Source of the DNA: Kitasatospora sp. A2-31
GTDB lineage: Bacteria > Actinomycetota > Actinomycetes > Streptomycetales > Streptomycetaceae
Assembly (NCBI RefSeq): GCF_022288725.1
Contig: NZ_JAKNTA010000002.1
Span: forward strand, 408,404-472,403
Length of the DNA stretch: 64,000 nucleotides
Reading direction: 5' to 3'
The notes beneath the pieces were generated by a model. The model saw only the letters and a program-made list of their open reading frames with translations. It searched no databases and was not told the DNA's origin. Both the position numbers and the translations under genes were made by a program. Below, one piece after another: positions 19,859 to 28,201 of this stretch. How positions within the stretch are numbered: position 1 is the stretch's first letter; each line of letters opens with the position of its first letter.

Positions 19859-20929
19859 ATGACTGACGTGCCGTCGAGCCTGCCTCGGCGCGCCCGGGGG
19901 ACCGGGGGAGCCCGGGGCGGCGGGCCCGGCCGGCCGGGCGCCTCGTGGGGCCGGAGGCCCGCACTGCTGCTGGTCCTCGGCGGCCTGCTGCTCGCCGCGG
20001 CGTCGCTGCGCCCGGACGGCGGACTGCTGGGCACGGTCGGCGACCCGTTCGTGCGCGCCGTCGGCTTCGTCGTGCTGATCGCCGGGGGCTGGGCCGTGCT
20101 GGTCGGGCGCTTCGCCGTCCGCTTCCGCGAGGAGGTCCGCCACCTCGACGGGCCGACCCCGCAGGCCGAGCGGCTGCGCGAGGCCACCGTGTGGCTGCTG
20201 GGCGGGGCGACCGTCCTGGTGCCGGTGCTGCTCTTCGTCTTCCACCACCGCGCGGCGGAGGGGCGGCCCGTGAAGCCCCTGCTCACGGACGTCGAGCTGC
20301 CGCCGCTGCCGACCCCACCGGCGTCCACCGCGCTGCCGCAGCCCTCCGAGCCGCCCAACGGGGTGCCGGTGGTGCTCCTTGTGCTGTACGCGCTGGCGGC
20401 CGTCGCGGCGGTGGTCGCGCTGGTGGTCCTGGTCAAGGTGCTGCGGGGCCTCTACGGCGCCCGGCGCCGGCCGGAGCCGCTGCCGGTCGTCGGAGAGGTC
20501 GAGCCCGAGGACGTGCTCGCGGCCGCCGTCGCCACCGGGCGCCGTGCCCTGCACGGCGTCGACGCCCGGGCCGCGGTGATCGCCTGTTACGCCGCGATGG
20601 AGCAGTCGCTGGCGGCGTCCGGGGTGGAACGGCGGATCTGCGACAGCCCGACGGAGCTGCTGGAGCGGGCCGTGGCGGACGAGCGGGTCGACCGGGCCCA
20701 GGCGCACGCGCTCACCGAGCTCTTCCGCGAGGCCCGGTACTCCACCCACCCGATGGACGACGACCACGTCCGCCGGGCCGGGGAGGCCCTCGACACCATC
20801 GCGGCCCGCCTGGCGGAGCCGGCCATTCCGGCCGACGGCGCCATCCCGGCCGATGGCGCCACCCCGACGGGCCGTCCAGCCCGTCCAGCCCCGACCGACC
20901 GCGCCACCGCCTCGGGAGGCCGCCGATGA
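19859..20929 (+). CDS. DUF4129 membrane protein
   Basis: A 356-residue protein. Three to four hydrophobic helices (ALLLVLGGLLLAAASL, FVVLIAGGWAVLVG, ATVLVPVLLFVF, VPVVLLVLYALAAVAAVVAL) precede a cytoplasmic DUF4129 domain (VIACYAAMEQSLAASGVERR, DSPTELLERAV, ALTELFREARYSTHPM). DUF4129 proteins accompany MoxR ATPases and DUF58 proteins and are sometimes fused to transglutaminases. The ATG at 19859 has GGGGGG upstream. It opens a five-gene operon; its stop overlaps the next start by ATGA. The C-terminus has an ADGAIPADGA repeat. Confidence 0.85.
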   Translation: MTDVPSSLPRRARGTGGARGGGPGRPGASWGRRPALLLVLGGLLLAAASLRPDGGLLGTVGDPFVRAVGFVVLIAGGWAVLVGRFAVRFREEVRHLDGPTPQAERLREATVWLLGGATVLVPVLLFVFHHRAAEGRPVKPLLTDVELPPLPTPPASTALPQPSEPPNGVPVVLLVLYALAAVAAVVALVVLVKVLRGLYGARRRPEPLPVVGEVEPEDVLAAAVATGRRALHGVDARAAVIACYAAMEQSLAASGVERRICDSPTELLERAVADERVDRAQAHALTELFREARYSTHPMDDDHVRRAGEALDTIAARLAEPAIPADGAIPADGATPTGRPARPAPTDRATASGGRR

Positions 20930-21471
20930 GCACCCGTCCGGGCCGCCGGGCAGCCGGACCGACGGACGGCGAGGCCGAGTTGCCCGCCCCCGGCTCGGTC
21001 CGGCACAGCCTGATCGAGCTGGCGGTCGCGGCCGTCCTGGCCGAGGTCCTGTTCGGCCTGGTCGGCGGGCGGCCGGCGGCCGCCGCCGGGGCGGTGCTCT
21101 TGGCCCTGGCCGCGCTGCCGACCGCCCGCTACGTCGCCGGCGGCGGCGTCCTGGACGTGGGCCTGCGCCGCCGGTCGCGCCTGATGGACTCGCACGAGCC
21201 CGGCCTCGGTGACTGGCGCTGGACCGTGCGCCAGGGACTGATCCCGGACGGCGACGTCCAGCCCCTGCGGGGCAGACTCCAACGGCTGTTCGCCGCCCGC
21301 CTGTCGGAGGCCCACCACCTCTCGCTCGACGACGACCGTGACCGCGGCCGGGCGGCCGAGCTGATCGGCCCCGGACTCTGGCCGTGGATCGACCCGGCGG
21401 CCCAGGCTCCGGCGCCGAGCGTCCCACCGGACGTCCTGCTCGCCCTCGTCGACCGGCTCGAATCCCTGTAG
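20926..21471 (+). CDS. Two-helix membrane protein of the MoxR/DUF58 operon
   Basis: A 181-residue protein I cannot name. Two adjacent hydrophobic helices lie near residues 28-65 (LIELAVAAVLAEVLFGLVGG, AGAVLLALAALPTARYV), then a soluble domain with RLQRLFAARLSEAHHLSL and GPGLWPWIDPAA. It begins with ATG overlapping the TGA of the DUF4129 gene, so translation is coupled. The soluble part could be an assembly partner of the MoxR ATPase encoded next. Confidence 0.75.
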   Translation: MSTRPGRRAAGPTDGEAELPAPGSVRHSLIELAVAAVLAEVLFGLVGGRPAAAAGAVLLALAALPTARYVAGGGVLDVGLRRRSRLMDSHEPGLGDWRWTVRQGLIPDGDVQPLRGRLQRLFAARLSEAHHLSLDDDRDRGRAAELIGPGLWPWIDPAAQAPAPSVPPDVLLALVDRLESL

Positions 21472-21620
21472 CGGTCCGGCCCGCACGCCTCCTCCCGCTC
21501 ACCCCTCGTGCCGCCCCGCAGCGGCCGAGCCCACCGCCCGTCCCGCCCGTCCCGCCCGTCCCGCCGGCGCCGCACCGCCGCCCGCAGCGGGTGGGCCCCT
21601 ACCGTCCCGTCAGGAGAGCC

Positions 21621-22706
21621 ATGACCGCCGTTCCCCAGGCCCCCGCCGACCCGAGCGCCGCCCCGGCCGCCCCGGAGGTCGCCCCGGACGGCTCCGGCGC
21701 GTCCGTCGAGCTGACGCCCCAGCAGGCCGGCGAGTGCGCCCGCACGGTGCTCAAGGAGATCGAACGAGCCGTCGTCGGCAAGCCCGAGGCGCTGCGCCTG
21801 GTGATGCTGGGCGTCCTCGCGGGCGGCCACGTGCTGATCGAGGACCTGCCGGGGCTCGGCAAGACCCTGCTCGCCCGCTCCTTCGCGACCACCCTCGGCC
21901 TGGACTTCCGCCGGATCCAGTTCACCCCCGACCTGCTGCCCTCCGACGTCACCGGCGCGCCCTTCTACGACCAGCGCAGCGGCGAGATGGTCTTCCGGCC
22001 CGGCCCGCTCTTCACCCAGCTGCTGCTCGCCGACGAGATCAACCGCACGCCGCCGAAGACCCAGGCCGCACTGCTGGAGGCGATGGCCGAGGGACAGGTC
22101 TCCGTCGACGGGGCGACCCGCCGGCTGCCGCAGCCCTTCGCGGTGATCGCCACCGCCAACCCGATCGAGTACGAGGGCACCTACTCCCTGCCCGAGGCCC
22201 AGCTGGACCGCTTCCTGCTCCGGGTGCGGATGGGCTACCTGTCCACCGGTCTGGAGGCCGCGATGCTGCGGGCCCGGCTGGACCGGTCGGCTCCCGAGAC
22301 GGTCCTGGACGCCGTCAGCAGCCCCGCCGAACTGCTCGCCATGCGGGCCGCCGTGGAGCGCGTCGAGGTGGACGACGACCTCGTCGACTACGTGATCGCC
22401 CTGGTCGACGCCACGCGCAACGACCCGCAGATCCAGGTCGGCGCCTCGCCCCGCGGCGGCCTCGCGCTGGTGCAGCTGGCCCGCGCCCGCGCGATGCTGG
22501 AGGGCCGCGACTTCCTCACGCCGGAGGACGTCAAGGCGCTGGCCGTGCCCGCCCTGGCCCACCGCATCACCCTCAAGCCGGAGCTGTGGGTGCGCCAGAT
22601 CGACGCGGACGAGGTGCTGGCCCGGGTGGTCGCCACCGTCCCGGCCCCGCAGACCCTGCCGCGGGCCTCCGATGCCGCCGGCTCGGGCGCGGACGCCGCG
22701 CGGTGA
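21621..22706 (+). CDS. MoxR-family AAA+ ATPase
   Basis: A 361-residue AAA+ ATPase. Walker A is DLPGLGKTLLAR (residues ~76-87), Walker B LLLADEINRTPPKTQAALLEAMAEG spans the usual MoxR segment, and sensor 1 is FAVIATANPIEYEGTY. MoxR proteins act as chaperones that insert cofactors or activate partners holding vWA or DUF58 domains. ATG 21621 is preceded by AGGAGAG. The final codons overlap the GTG start of the DUF58 gene, so stoichiometric production is likely. Confidence 0.92.
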   Translation: MTAVPQAPADPSAAPAAPEVAPDGSGASVELTPQQAGECARTVLKEIERAVVGKPEALRLVMLGVLAGGHVLIEDLPGLGKTLLARSFATTLGLDFRRIQFTPDLLPSDVTGAPFYDQRSGEMVFRPGPLFTQLLLADEINRTPPKTQAALLEAMAEGQVSVDGATRRLPQPFAVIATANPIEYEGTYSLPEAQLDRFLLRVRMGYLSTGLEAAMLRARLDRSAPETVLDAVSSPAELLAMRAAVERVEVDDDLVDYVIALVDATRNDPQIQVGASPRGGLALVQLARARAMLEGRDFLTPEDVKALAVPALAHRITLKPELWVRQIDADEVLARVVATVPAPQTLPRASDAAGSGADAAR

Positions 22707-24325
22707 CCGCCGAACGACCCGCCGGCGCCGGGGCGGCCGGCACCCCGGCGGCCGAACCGCCCGCACAGCGGGCCGGCCGGCTCGCCGCCCAGACCGGGGA
22801 ACGGGGGCGCCGCCCGGTCCGCCGCCTCGCCACGGCCACGTCTACGGCCGCAGCCACGGCCACGGCTACGGCGGGCGCCGGGGGAGCAGCGACCACCCCG
22901 ACCCGCGGTCCGGTCATGACCACGGCCGGCGCCGCGCCGGGCCGCCCGGCACCGGATTCGCGCCGCCGGGGCGCCCGGCGCTTCGCCGGGGCCGCGCCGG
23001 GCGACCCGATCACCGCCCGCATCCTCGCCCGGAGCGCCCGCGCCACCGCGGAGGGCCTGCCCAGCACCCCGCCCTCCCCGCACTGGCGGCCCGGCGAGCA
23101 GACGCTGCGCCTGCTCACCGTCGCCGTGGCCGCCGCGGCGGCCGCCCTGGCCACCGGCCACGCCTGGCTGCTCGCCCTGGCCGCGGGCCCCGCCGTCCTG
23201 CTCGTGCTGGCGGCCCCCGGCGACAGCCGGCCCACCACGCTGGCCACGACCGCCACCGTCACCCCACGCCGCTGCTTCGAGGGCGAGCGCATCACCGTGC
23301 GCATCCAGGTGGAGCACGACGGGCGGATCGGCCCGCTCGACCCCACCGTCGTCCTCGGGCCCGGCCTCGCCCTGGAGGCGCTGACCGTGCGGCCCGCCGG
23401 GGTGGACCTCGCCCTGCGCGCCGACAGTTGGGGCCGCTGGAGCCTGGGCACCGTCGACGTCGACGTCTACGACGCCGGCTCGCTGGCCCGCCGCACCCTG
23501 CGCACCGAGCTCGGCACCGCCGACGTCTTCCCGGTCCCCAGCGCGGCCGGCCTGACCCCGATCCCGGTCCGGCTGCCCGAACGCCTCGGCGAGCACACCA
23601 CCGACCACGACGGCAGCGGCGTCGAGGTGATCGGCGTGCGCCCCTCCGTCCACGGCGAGCGGCAGCGGCGCATCCACTGGCCCTCCACCACCCGCCGCGG
23701 CAGCATCCAGATCAACCAGTTCGCCGCCGAGCGGGCCGCCGACGCCGTCGTCCTGCTCGACACCCTCGGTGATGTCCACGACCCGGCCACCGGGGTGTCC
23801 AGCCTGGACGAGAGCCTGCGCGCGGCCGCCGGCCTCACCCGCGCCTACCTGCGACGGCACGACCGGATCGGCCTGGTCGCCGTGGGCGGTCAGCTCCGCT
23901 GGCTCACCGCGGCCACCGGGGACCGACAGTTCTACCGGATGGTCGAGAGCGTGCTGGAGGTCCGTCAGGACCGCGCCCACCGCGGTCCCCTCCTGCCGCA
24001 GCTGCCGCTGCCCGCCCTGCCGCGCCACGCGCTGGTCTACGCGTTCACCACGCTCGCCGACCAGCGGATCCTGGACGTGCTGGGCCGCATCGGCGACCGC
24101 GGCAACCCGCTCGTCGTGGTGGAGATCCCGGTCGGCGAGCCGTCGGTGGAACCGGGCGACGAGGTCGGCGCCCTCGCCCTGCGGCTCTGGCGGGCCGAAC
24201 GCGAGGCGATGCGCGCGGCCCTGCGGGCCCGCGGCGTCCCGGTCGCCCGCCACACCGCCGGTGAGGCGCTCGACCTCGCCCTCGCACCACTGCTGCGCCG
24301 CCGGATCGGGGGAGGAGTCCGATGA
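22703..24325 (+). CDS. DUF58 protein with long low-complexity N-terminus
   Basis: A 540-residue protein starting with GTG that overlaps the MoxR stop by GTGA. Residues 1-110 are Ala/Thr/Arg-rich, longer than usual for the family. Two hydrophobic helices follow (LLTVAVAAAAAALATGHAWL, LAAGPAVLLVLAAPG). The DUF58 core has RRIHWPSTTRRGSIQINQF near residues 315-340 and a vWA-like fold after it (AVVLLDTLGD). DUF58 proteins are the usual clients of MoxR. The last codons overlap the next start by ATGA. Confidence 0.85.
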   Translation: MTAERPAGAGAAGTPAAEPPAQRAGRLAAQTGERGRRPVRRLATATSTAAATATATAGAGGAATTPTRGPVMTTAGAAPGRPAPDSRRRGARRFAGAAPGDPITARILARSARATAEGLPSTPPSPHWRPGEQTLRLLTVAVAAAAAALATGHAWLLALAAGPAVLLVLAAPGDSRPTTLATTATVTPRRCFEGERITVRIQVEHDGRIGPLDPTVVLGPGLALEALTVRPAGVDLALRADSWGRWSLGTVDVDVYDAGSLARRTLRTELGTADVFPVPSAAGLTPIPVRLPERLGEHTTDHDGSGVEVIGVRPSVHGERQRRIHWPSTTRRGSIQINQFAAERAADAVVLLDTLGDVHDPATGVSSLDESLRAAAGLTRAYLRRHDRIGLVAVGGQLRWLTAATGDRQFYRMVESVLEVRQDRAHRGPLLPQLPLPALPRHALVYAFTTLADQRILDVLGRIGDRGNPLVVVEIPVGEPSVEPGDEVGALALRLWRAEREAMRAALRARGVPVARHTAGEALDLALAPLLRRRIGGGVR

Positions 24326-25089
24326 GCGACCCGAGGAGCGGGACGTCCCCGACGGCCGGTCCGGTCTCAGGTCTGACGAGCGGCCCGACGAGCGGCCCGA
24401 CGAGCGGGACCTCCCCGACGGCCGGTCCGGCCGGTCCGGCCGGACCGGGCTCAGGCCCGCCGGGCCCGGCCTCGGCGCCCGCGCGGACCGGCGAAGGGCC
24501 GGCCGTCGCGCCGACGAGAGCGGCGGCGCCGCGCTGGGCGCCGTGGGCCGAGCGGACGGCCCTCTGCGTGGTCGGCGACGCACTGGTGCTGGCCGCCGCC
24601 GGAGCCGGCGGCGAGGGCGGCGCGGCCCGGCTGGGCCCGGTCGGCCTGGTGGCCGCACTGGCCCTCGCGACCTGGGCCGCCCCGCCGCCGCCCCTGCCGG
24701 CCCGCCGTCCCACCACCTGGCCGGCCCGGCTCGCAGCCCATCGCACCACCGTGCTCGCCACCGGCGGCGTGGTGCTCGCGGCGCTGGGCGAGCCGTCGCT
24801 GTGGCGGGGTGCGGCCGTGGCCGTCCTGCTGGTCGGCTATCTGCTGCTCGTCGACGCCCTCGGGCCGGACCGCCGGCGCCCGCGCCCCGCGCACGCGCTC
24901 GCCGCCCTCGCAGCGTCCGCGCTGGTCCTGCCACCGGCGTTCGCCCCGACCGGGGCGCAGGACTGGTCGCGCCCGGTCGCGGTGCTCGGCGTCGTGGTGG
25001 CCGCGGTGGGCGTCGGCCTGGCCCTGCACAGCCGCCGCCACCCCGGCGGGGCGGACGCGGCCGGAGCGGAGCCGGGGCGCGGGAGCTGA
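24322..25089 (+). CDS. Polytopic membrane protein closing the MoxR/DUF58 operon
   Basis: A 255-residue protein I cannot name. Residues 1-70 are a repeat-rich leader (SGPTSGPTSGTSPTAGPAGP); then five or six hydrophobic helices follow, including GPVGLVAALALATWAA, LWRGAAVAVLLVGYLLLVDAL and PVAVLGVVVAAVGVGLAL. ATG at 24322 overlaps the DUF58 stop. Its place suggests a membrane partner of the DUF58/DUF4129 complex. The GACGAGCG/GGCCGGTCC repeats in its 5' part are short direct repeats at DNA level. Confidence 0.7.
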   Translation: MSDPRSGTSPTAGPVSGLTSGPTSGPTSGTSPTAGPAGPAGPGSGPPGPASAPARTGEGPAVAPTRAAAPRWAPWAERTALCVVGDALVLAAAGAGGEGGAARLGPVGLVAALALATWAAPPPPLPARRPTTWPARLAAHRTTVLATGGVVLAALGEPSLWRGAAVAVLLVGYLLLVDALGPDRRRPRPAHALAALAASALVLPPAFAPTGAQDWSRPVAVLGVVVAAVGVGLALHSRRHPGGADAAGAEPGRGS

Positions 25090-25361
25090 ACGGCCGTCGA
25101 TCCGTCGGCGGCCGGGTTCCTGCGACGGGTGGTGAGGTGCCCGGTGGCCCCTCCTGCCACCGTCCTGCCACCGTCCTGCCACCGTTCGGCTGCCGTCCGG
25201 CCGCCGTTCGAGCCCGACGGTCCCGGTTGCGCCGGCAGGTGTCCCAGAGTGGTGGCGAGCCGTCACCACCTTGTCGTGTCTTCTTCATCTGAAGCATGCT
25301 CAGGCAGCCGATCCTTCGGGTCGGCCGCACAGCCCCCGCTTCCGACGAGGAGACAGCAACC

Positions 25362-26420
25362 GTGACCGCTCGCCGTACCATCACCGGCGCACTCGCCACC
25401 GGCCTGCTCACCGCAGCCGCCGCCCTGCTCCCGCTGCAGCCCGCGACGGCGGCCGGCGACGGCAGCCTCCCCTTCGGCTCGGCCACCACGGTCGGTCTGC
25501 ACAACACCTACGACCCGGCCGCGTTCGGCTACCTCGCGCAGAGCCTGGACACCGGCACCGGCATGATCGAGCTGGACGCCTGGACGGACACCATCACCAA
25601 GGAGTGGAAAGTCAGCCACTCCAACCCGCTCGGCAACTCCAACAACTGCGTCACCGCCGGCACCCCGGCCCAGCTCTACACCGGCGGGGGCAACAAGAAC
25701 CTGGAGACCTGCCTGGACGACGTCCGGGTCTGGCTCGGCGCCCACCCGGCCGCCGGGCCGCTGGTGGTCAAGCTGGAACTCAAGGGCGGCTTCGCCGCCA
25801 ACCGCGGCATGGGCCCCGCCCAGCTGGACGCGCTGATCGCCGGCCACCTCGGCTCCGCGGTCTTCCGGCCCGCCGACCTGCTGGCCAAGCCCGGCGGCGG
25901 CTCGTACGCGAACGCCGACGAGGCGGCCCGGGCGGGCAACTGGCCGACCCGGTCGTCCCTCGCCGGGCGGGTGCTGGTGTACGTCATCCCCGGCACGTTC
26001 GAGGAGGGCAACCCCTTCGACACCCTCCACACCGACGTCGAGTACGGCCGCCACCTGCGCGACCTCGCCTCGGCCGGCCGGATCGGCGACGCCCAGGTCT
26101 TCCCCGCCGTGCACGGCGCCAAGGCCGGCGACCCGCGCACCGGCTACGGGGAAACGGCGATCCGCCCGTGGTTCGTGGTCTTCGACGGCGACGCCGCGGC
26201 CTACACCGGTGGCATCGACACCTCCTGGTACGACGGCCGGCACTACCTCCTGGTGATGACGGACGCCCAGAACGTCGCCCCCGCCATCAGCGCCACCGAC
26301 CCGACCGCCGACCAGGCCCGCGCCCGCACCGAACAGCTCGCCCGGGCGCACGCCAGCATCGTCTCCAGCGACTGGCGCCACCTGCCCGCCGTCCAGTCCC
26401 TCGTCCTGCCGCGCGGCTGA
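25362..26420 (+). CDS. Secreted phosphatidylinositol-specific phospholipase C
   Basis: A 352-residue protein. A Sec signal peptide is clear (RRTITGALATGLLTAAAALL, cleavage near ATAAGDG). The X-domain barrel has the catalytic histidines in VGLHNTYD (His47) and WKVSHSNP, with the acidic MIELDAW motif between. The overall layout fits the calcium-dependent PI-PLC group described from Streptomyces. It would cleave phosphatidylinositol outside the cell. GTG 25362 follows GAGGAG. Upstream, CGTCCTGCCAC is repeated about three times (25152-25185), and GTGGTG-N9-CACCAC forms an inverted repeat at 25249-25269. Confidence 0.85.
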   Translation: MTARRTITGALATGLLTAAAALLPLQPATAAGDGSLPFGSATTVGLHNTYDPAAFGYLAQSLDTGTGMIELDAWTDTITKEWKVSHSNPLGNSNNCVTAGTPAQLYTGGGNKNLETCLDDVRVWLGAHPAAGPLVVKLELKGGFAANRGMGPAQLDALIAGHLGSAVFRPADLLAKPGGGSYANADEAARAGNWPTRSSLAGRVLVYVIPGTFEEGNPFDTLHTDVEYGRHLRDLASAGRIGDAQVFPAVHGAKAGDPRTGYGETAIRPWFVVFDGDAAAYTGGIDTSWYDGRHYLLVMTDAQNVAPAISATDPTADQARARTEQLARAHASIVSSDWRHLPAVQSLVLPRG

Positions 26421-26443
26421 CGGCCGCCGCCGGCCCGCCGGTA

Positions 26444-26481
26444 GCCGCGCACGCCCCCTACGGATCCGGGGCGTGCGCGGC
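26444..26481 (+). terminator. Hairpin terminator after the PI-PLC gene
   Basis: GCCGCGCACGCCCC (26444-26457) pairs perfectly with GGGGCGTGCGCGGC (26468-26481), 14 bp with a 10-nt loop, 23 bases after the stop codon. Confidence 0.7.
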
Positions 26482-26567
26482 CCTCGACGACCACGACGGC
26501 AGGGTGATCGGCCGGAGGCTGGGGCTCGCGAGGATCCGCGTGGAACGTCTTCCCTCCTCAAGGCGTG

Positions 26568-26590
26568 GTGATCAGTGACGTGTCGATCAC
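26568..26590. promoter_or_regulatory. Inverted repeat before the beta-lactamase gene
   Basis: GTGATC (26568-26573) and GATCAC (26585-26590) form a 6-bp inverted repeat with 11 bp between, just before the ribosome binding site at 26595. It could be an operator; no dedicated regulator gene is adjacent. Confidence 0.35.
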
Positions 26591-26607
26591 TCATGGAGGA
26601 GACGGTG

Positions 26608-27549
26608 ATGGAAACCACCGGAGCACGGCGGTCCCGCCGGGCGGTCCTGGCCCTCGGAGCGGGGACGGCGCTGGCCGCCGGCCTGGCCTCGACCGGGCGG
26701 GCGTACGCGGCCGCCGCCCCTGCCGCCGCCGGCACGGCGGCCGGAGCGGCCGGCGCCCTGTGCGGGGAACTGGCCGGCCTGGAAAGCCGGTACGCCGCCC
26801 GGATCGGGCTGTTCGCCCACGACACCGGCACCGGACGGACGCTGGCGTACCGGGCGGACGAGCTGTTCCCGCTCTGCTCGGTCTTCAAGCCGCTGGCCGT
26901 GGCGGCCGTGCTGCGGGATCTCGACCGGGACGGCGAGTTCCTGGCCAAGCGGATCCACTACACGGAGCAGGACGTCAAGGACGCCGACTACGCGCCGGTG
27001 ACCAAGGATCACCTCGCCACCGGCATGACGGTCGAGGAACTGTGCGCCGCCGCCGTCGGCCAGAGCGACAACGCCGCCGCGAACCTGCTGCTCCGCGAGC
27101 TGGGCGGCCCGACGGCGGTCACCCGCTTCTGCCGCTCCGTCGGGGACGGGCGGACCAGGCTCGACCGCTGGGAGCCGGAGCTCAACTCGGCCGAGCCGTG
27201 GCGCAGCACCGACACCACCAGCCCCCGCGCCATCGCGCGGACGTTCGCGCAGGTGCTCCTCGGTGACGTGCTCGAACCCCGCGACCGGGCCCGGCTGACC
27301 GCCTGGATGATCGCCAACACCACCAACACCGACCGGTTCCGGGCCGGCTTCCCGCCGGGCTGGGTCCTCGCCGACAAGACCGGCGGCGGATCGGCCTACG
27401 GCGTGTCGAACGACGTGGGCGTCGTCCGGCCGCCGAACCGGAGGCCGATCGTGGTGGCCGTGCACACGACCACCCGGTCGGCCGCGGGCCCCCAGCACAA
27501 CGAGATGGTCAAGCGCGCCGCCGAGCTGGTCGCCGAGACCCTGAGCTGA
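26608..27549 (+). CDS. Class A beta-lactamase, Tat-exported
   Basis: A 313-residue class A serine beta-lactamase. All four active-site motifs are present: SVFK (nucleophile Ser91), SDN, EPELN in the omega loop with its glutamate and asparagine, and KTGGG. The N-terminus ARRSRRAVLALGAGTALAAG is a twin-arginine-type leader, as known for several actinobacterial beta-lactamases. ATG 26608 is preceded by GGAGGA; an in-frame ATG at 26593 is an alternative. No blaR/blaI pair is adjacent. Strong hairpins flank the gene, so it is likely monocistronic. Confidence 0.93.
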   Translation: METTGARRSRRAVLALGAGTALAAGLASTGRAYAAAAPAAAGTAAGAAGALCGELAGLESRYAARIGLFAHDTGTGRTLAYRADELFPLCSVFKPLAVAAVLRDLDRDGEFLAKRIHYTEQDVKDADYAPVTKDHLATGMTVEELCAAAVGQSDNAAANLLLRELGGPTAVTRFCRSVGDGRTRLDRWEPELNSAEPWRSTDTTSPRAIARTFAQVLLGDVLEPRDRARLTAWMIANTTNTDRFRAGFPPGWVLADKTGGGSAYGVSNDVGVVRPPNRRPIVVAVHTTTRSAAGPQHNEMVKRAAELVAETLS

Positions 27550-27580
27550 GCCCACCGGCTGCGGGACCACGCCCCGGGCC

Positions 27581-27619
27581 GCCCGGACCCCGTGCCTTCC
27601 GGCCATGCGGGGTCCGGGC
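27581..27619 (+). terminator. Hairpin terminator after the beta-lactamase gene
   Basis: GCCCGGACCCCG (27581-27592) pairs with CGGGGTCCGGGC (27608-27619), a perfect 12-bp stem 31 bases after the stop codon. Confidence 0.65.
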
Positions 27620-27727
27620 AGGGCAGCGGGGGAGCGCGAGCAGCGGGACTGCGGGGCTTCTCTGTCTTCCCTTCGGGTCGCGTGCAACGAGTTTCCGTAA
27701 TGTGTCATCAACTCACGTCGTGCAACG

Positions 27728-27733
27728 TAGAAT
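27728..27733 (+). promoter_or_regulatory. TAGAAT -10 box, leaderless start
   Basis: TAGAAT ends 7 nt before the ATG at 27741 and no Shine-Dalgarno is present, so transcription probably starts at the initiation codon. The -35 region has no good match. Confidence 0.5.
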
Positions 27734-27740
27734 TGGGTTC

Positions 27741-28196
27741 ATGGGCACCGTAGTGCGTGAGGCAACCCGGGAGATCGTGGCCGCCGCAGCCCCGCAGGAG
27801 CTGCCCGTCATTGACAGTCTTCGGTCGCTGGATGACGCGCAGATCACCCGCGTGCTCCGTCGCCGGAACGGCAAGTCGGACATGCTGGGATTCGGCCTGA
27901 CCGAGGCTGCTTCCTTCGTGACTCCCGTGGTGTGGTTGGTGGTCAGCGAGGTTGTCAATCGCGGTGCGGGTATGGCGGCTGACAGCTTGATCGGCCGTCT
28001 CGGGTCAGGAGCACGTCGCCTCCTGAGACGTTCGCGGACGCAGTCGGAGGCCATACCGCCACTGTCGTCCGAGCAACTGGATTTCGTACACCGCAAAGTG
28101 CTGGATCGCGCGGCCGATGCCGGCATCGAGGGGCCGCAGGCCCAAGCACTGGCCGACGCGGTGGTCTCGCGGCTGGCGCGCGAGACCACTCCGTAG
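27741..28196 (+). CDS. Small protein encoded with a membrane metallopeptidase
   Basis: A 151-residue protein I do not recognise. A helical N-terminus (REATREIVAAAAPQELPVID) leads to a hydrophobic stretch (SFVTPVVWLVVSEVV), a basic segment (GARRLLRRSR), and a C-terminal helical part (EQLDFVHRKVLDRAADAG). The hydrophobic stretch could associate with the membrane. Translation is probably leaderless. The metallopeptidase GTG follows 5 nt after its stop, so the two are coupled and likely work together. The G+C content is lower than in surrounding genes. Confidence 0.75.
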   Translation: MGTVVREATREIVAAAAPQELPVIDSLRSLDDAQITRVLRRRNGKSDMLGFGLTEAASFVTPVVWLVVSEVVNRGAGMAADSLIGRLGSGARRLLRRSRTQSEAIPPLSSEQLDFVHRKVLDRAADAGIEGPQAQALADAVVSRLARETTP

Positions 28197-28201
28197 ACTC
28201 C

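Noticed and set aside
18377..21502. Minus-strand frame of about 1000 codons
   Set aside because: Antisense of LLM, cupin and DUF4129 genes; Arg/Pro/Gly noise without motifs.
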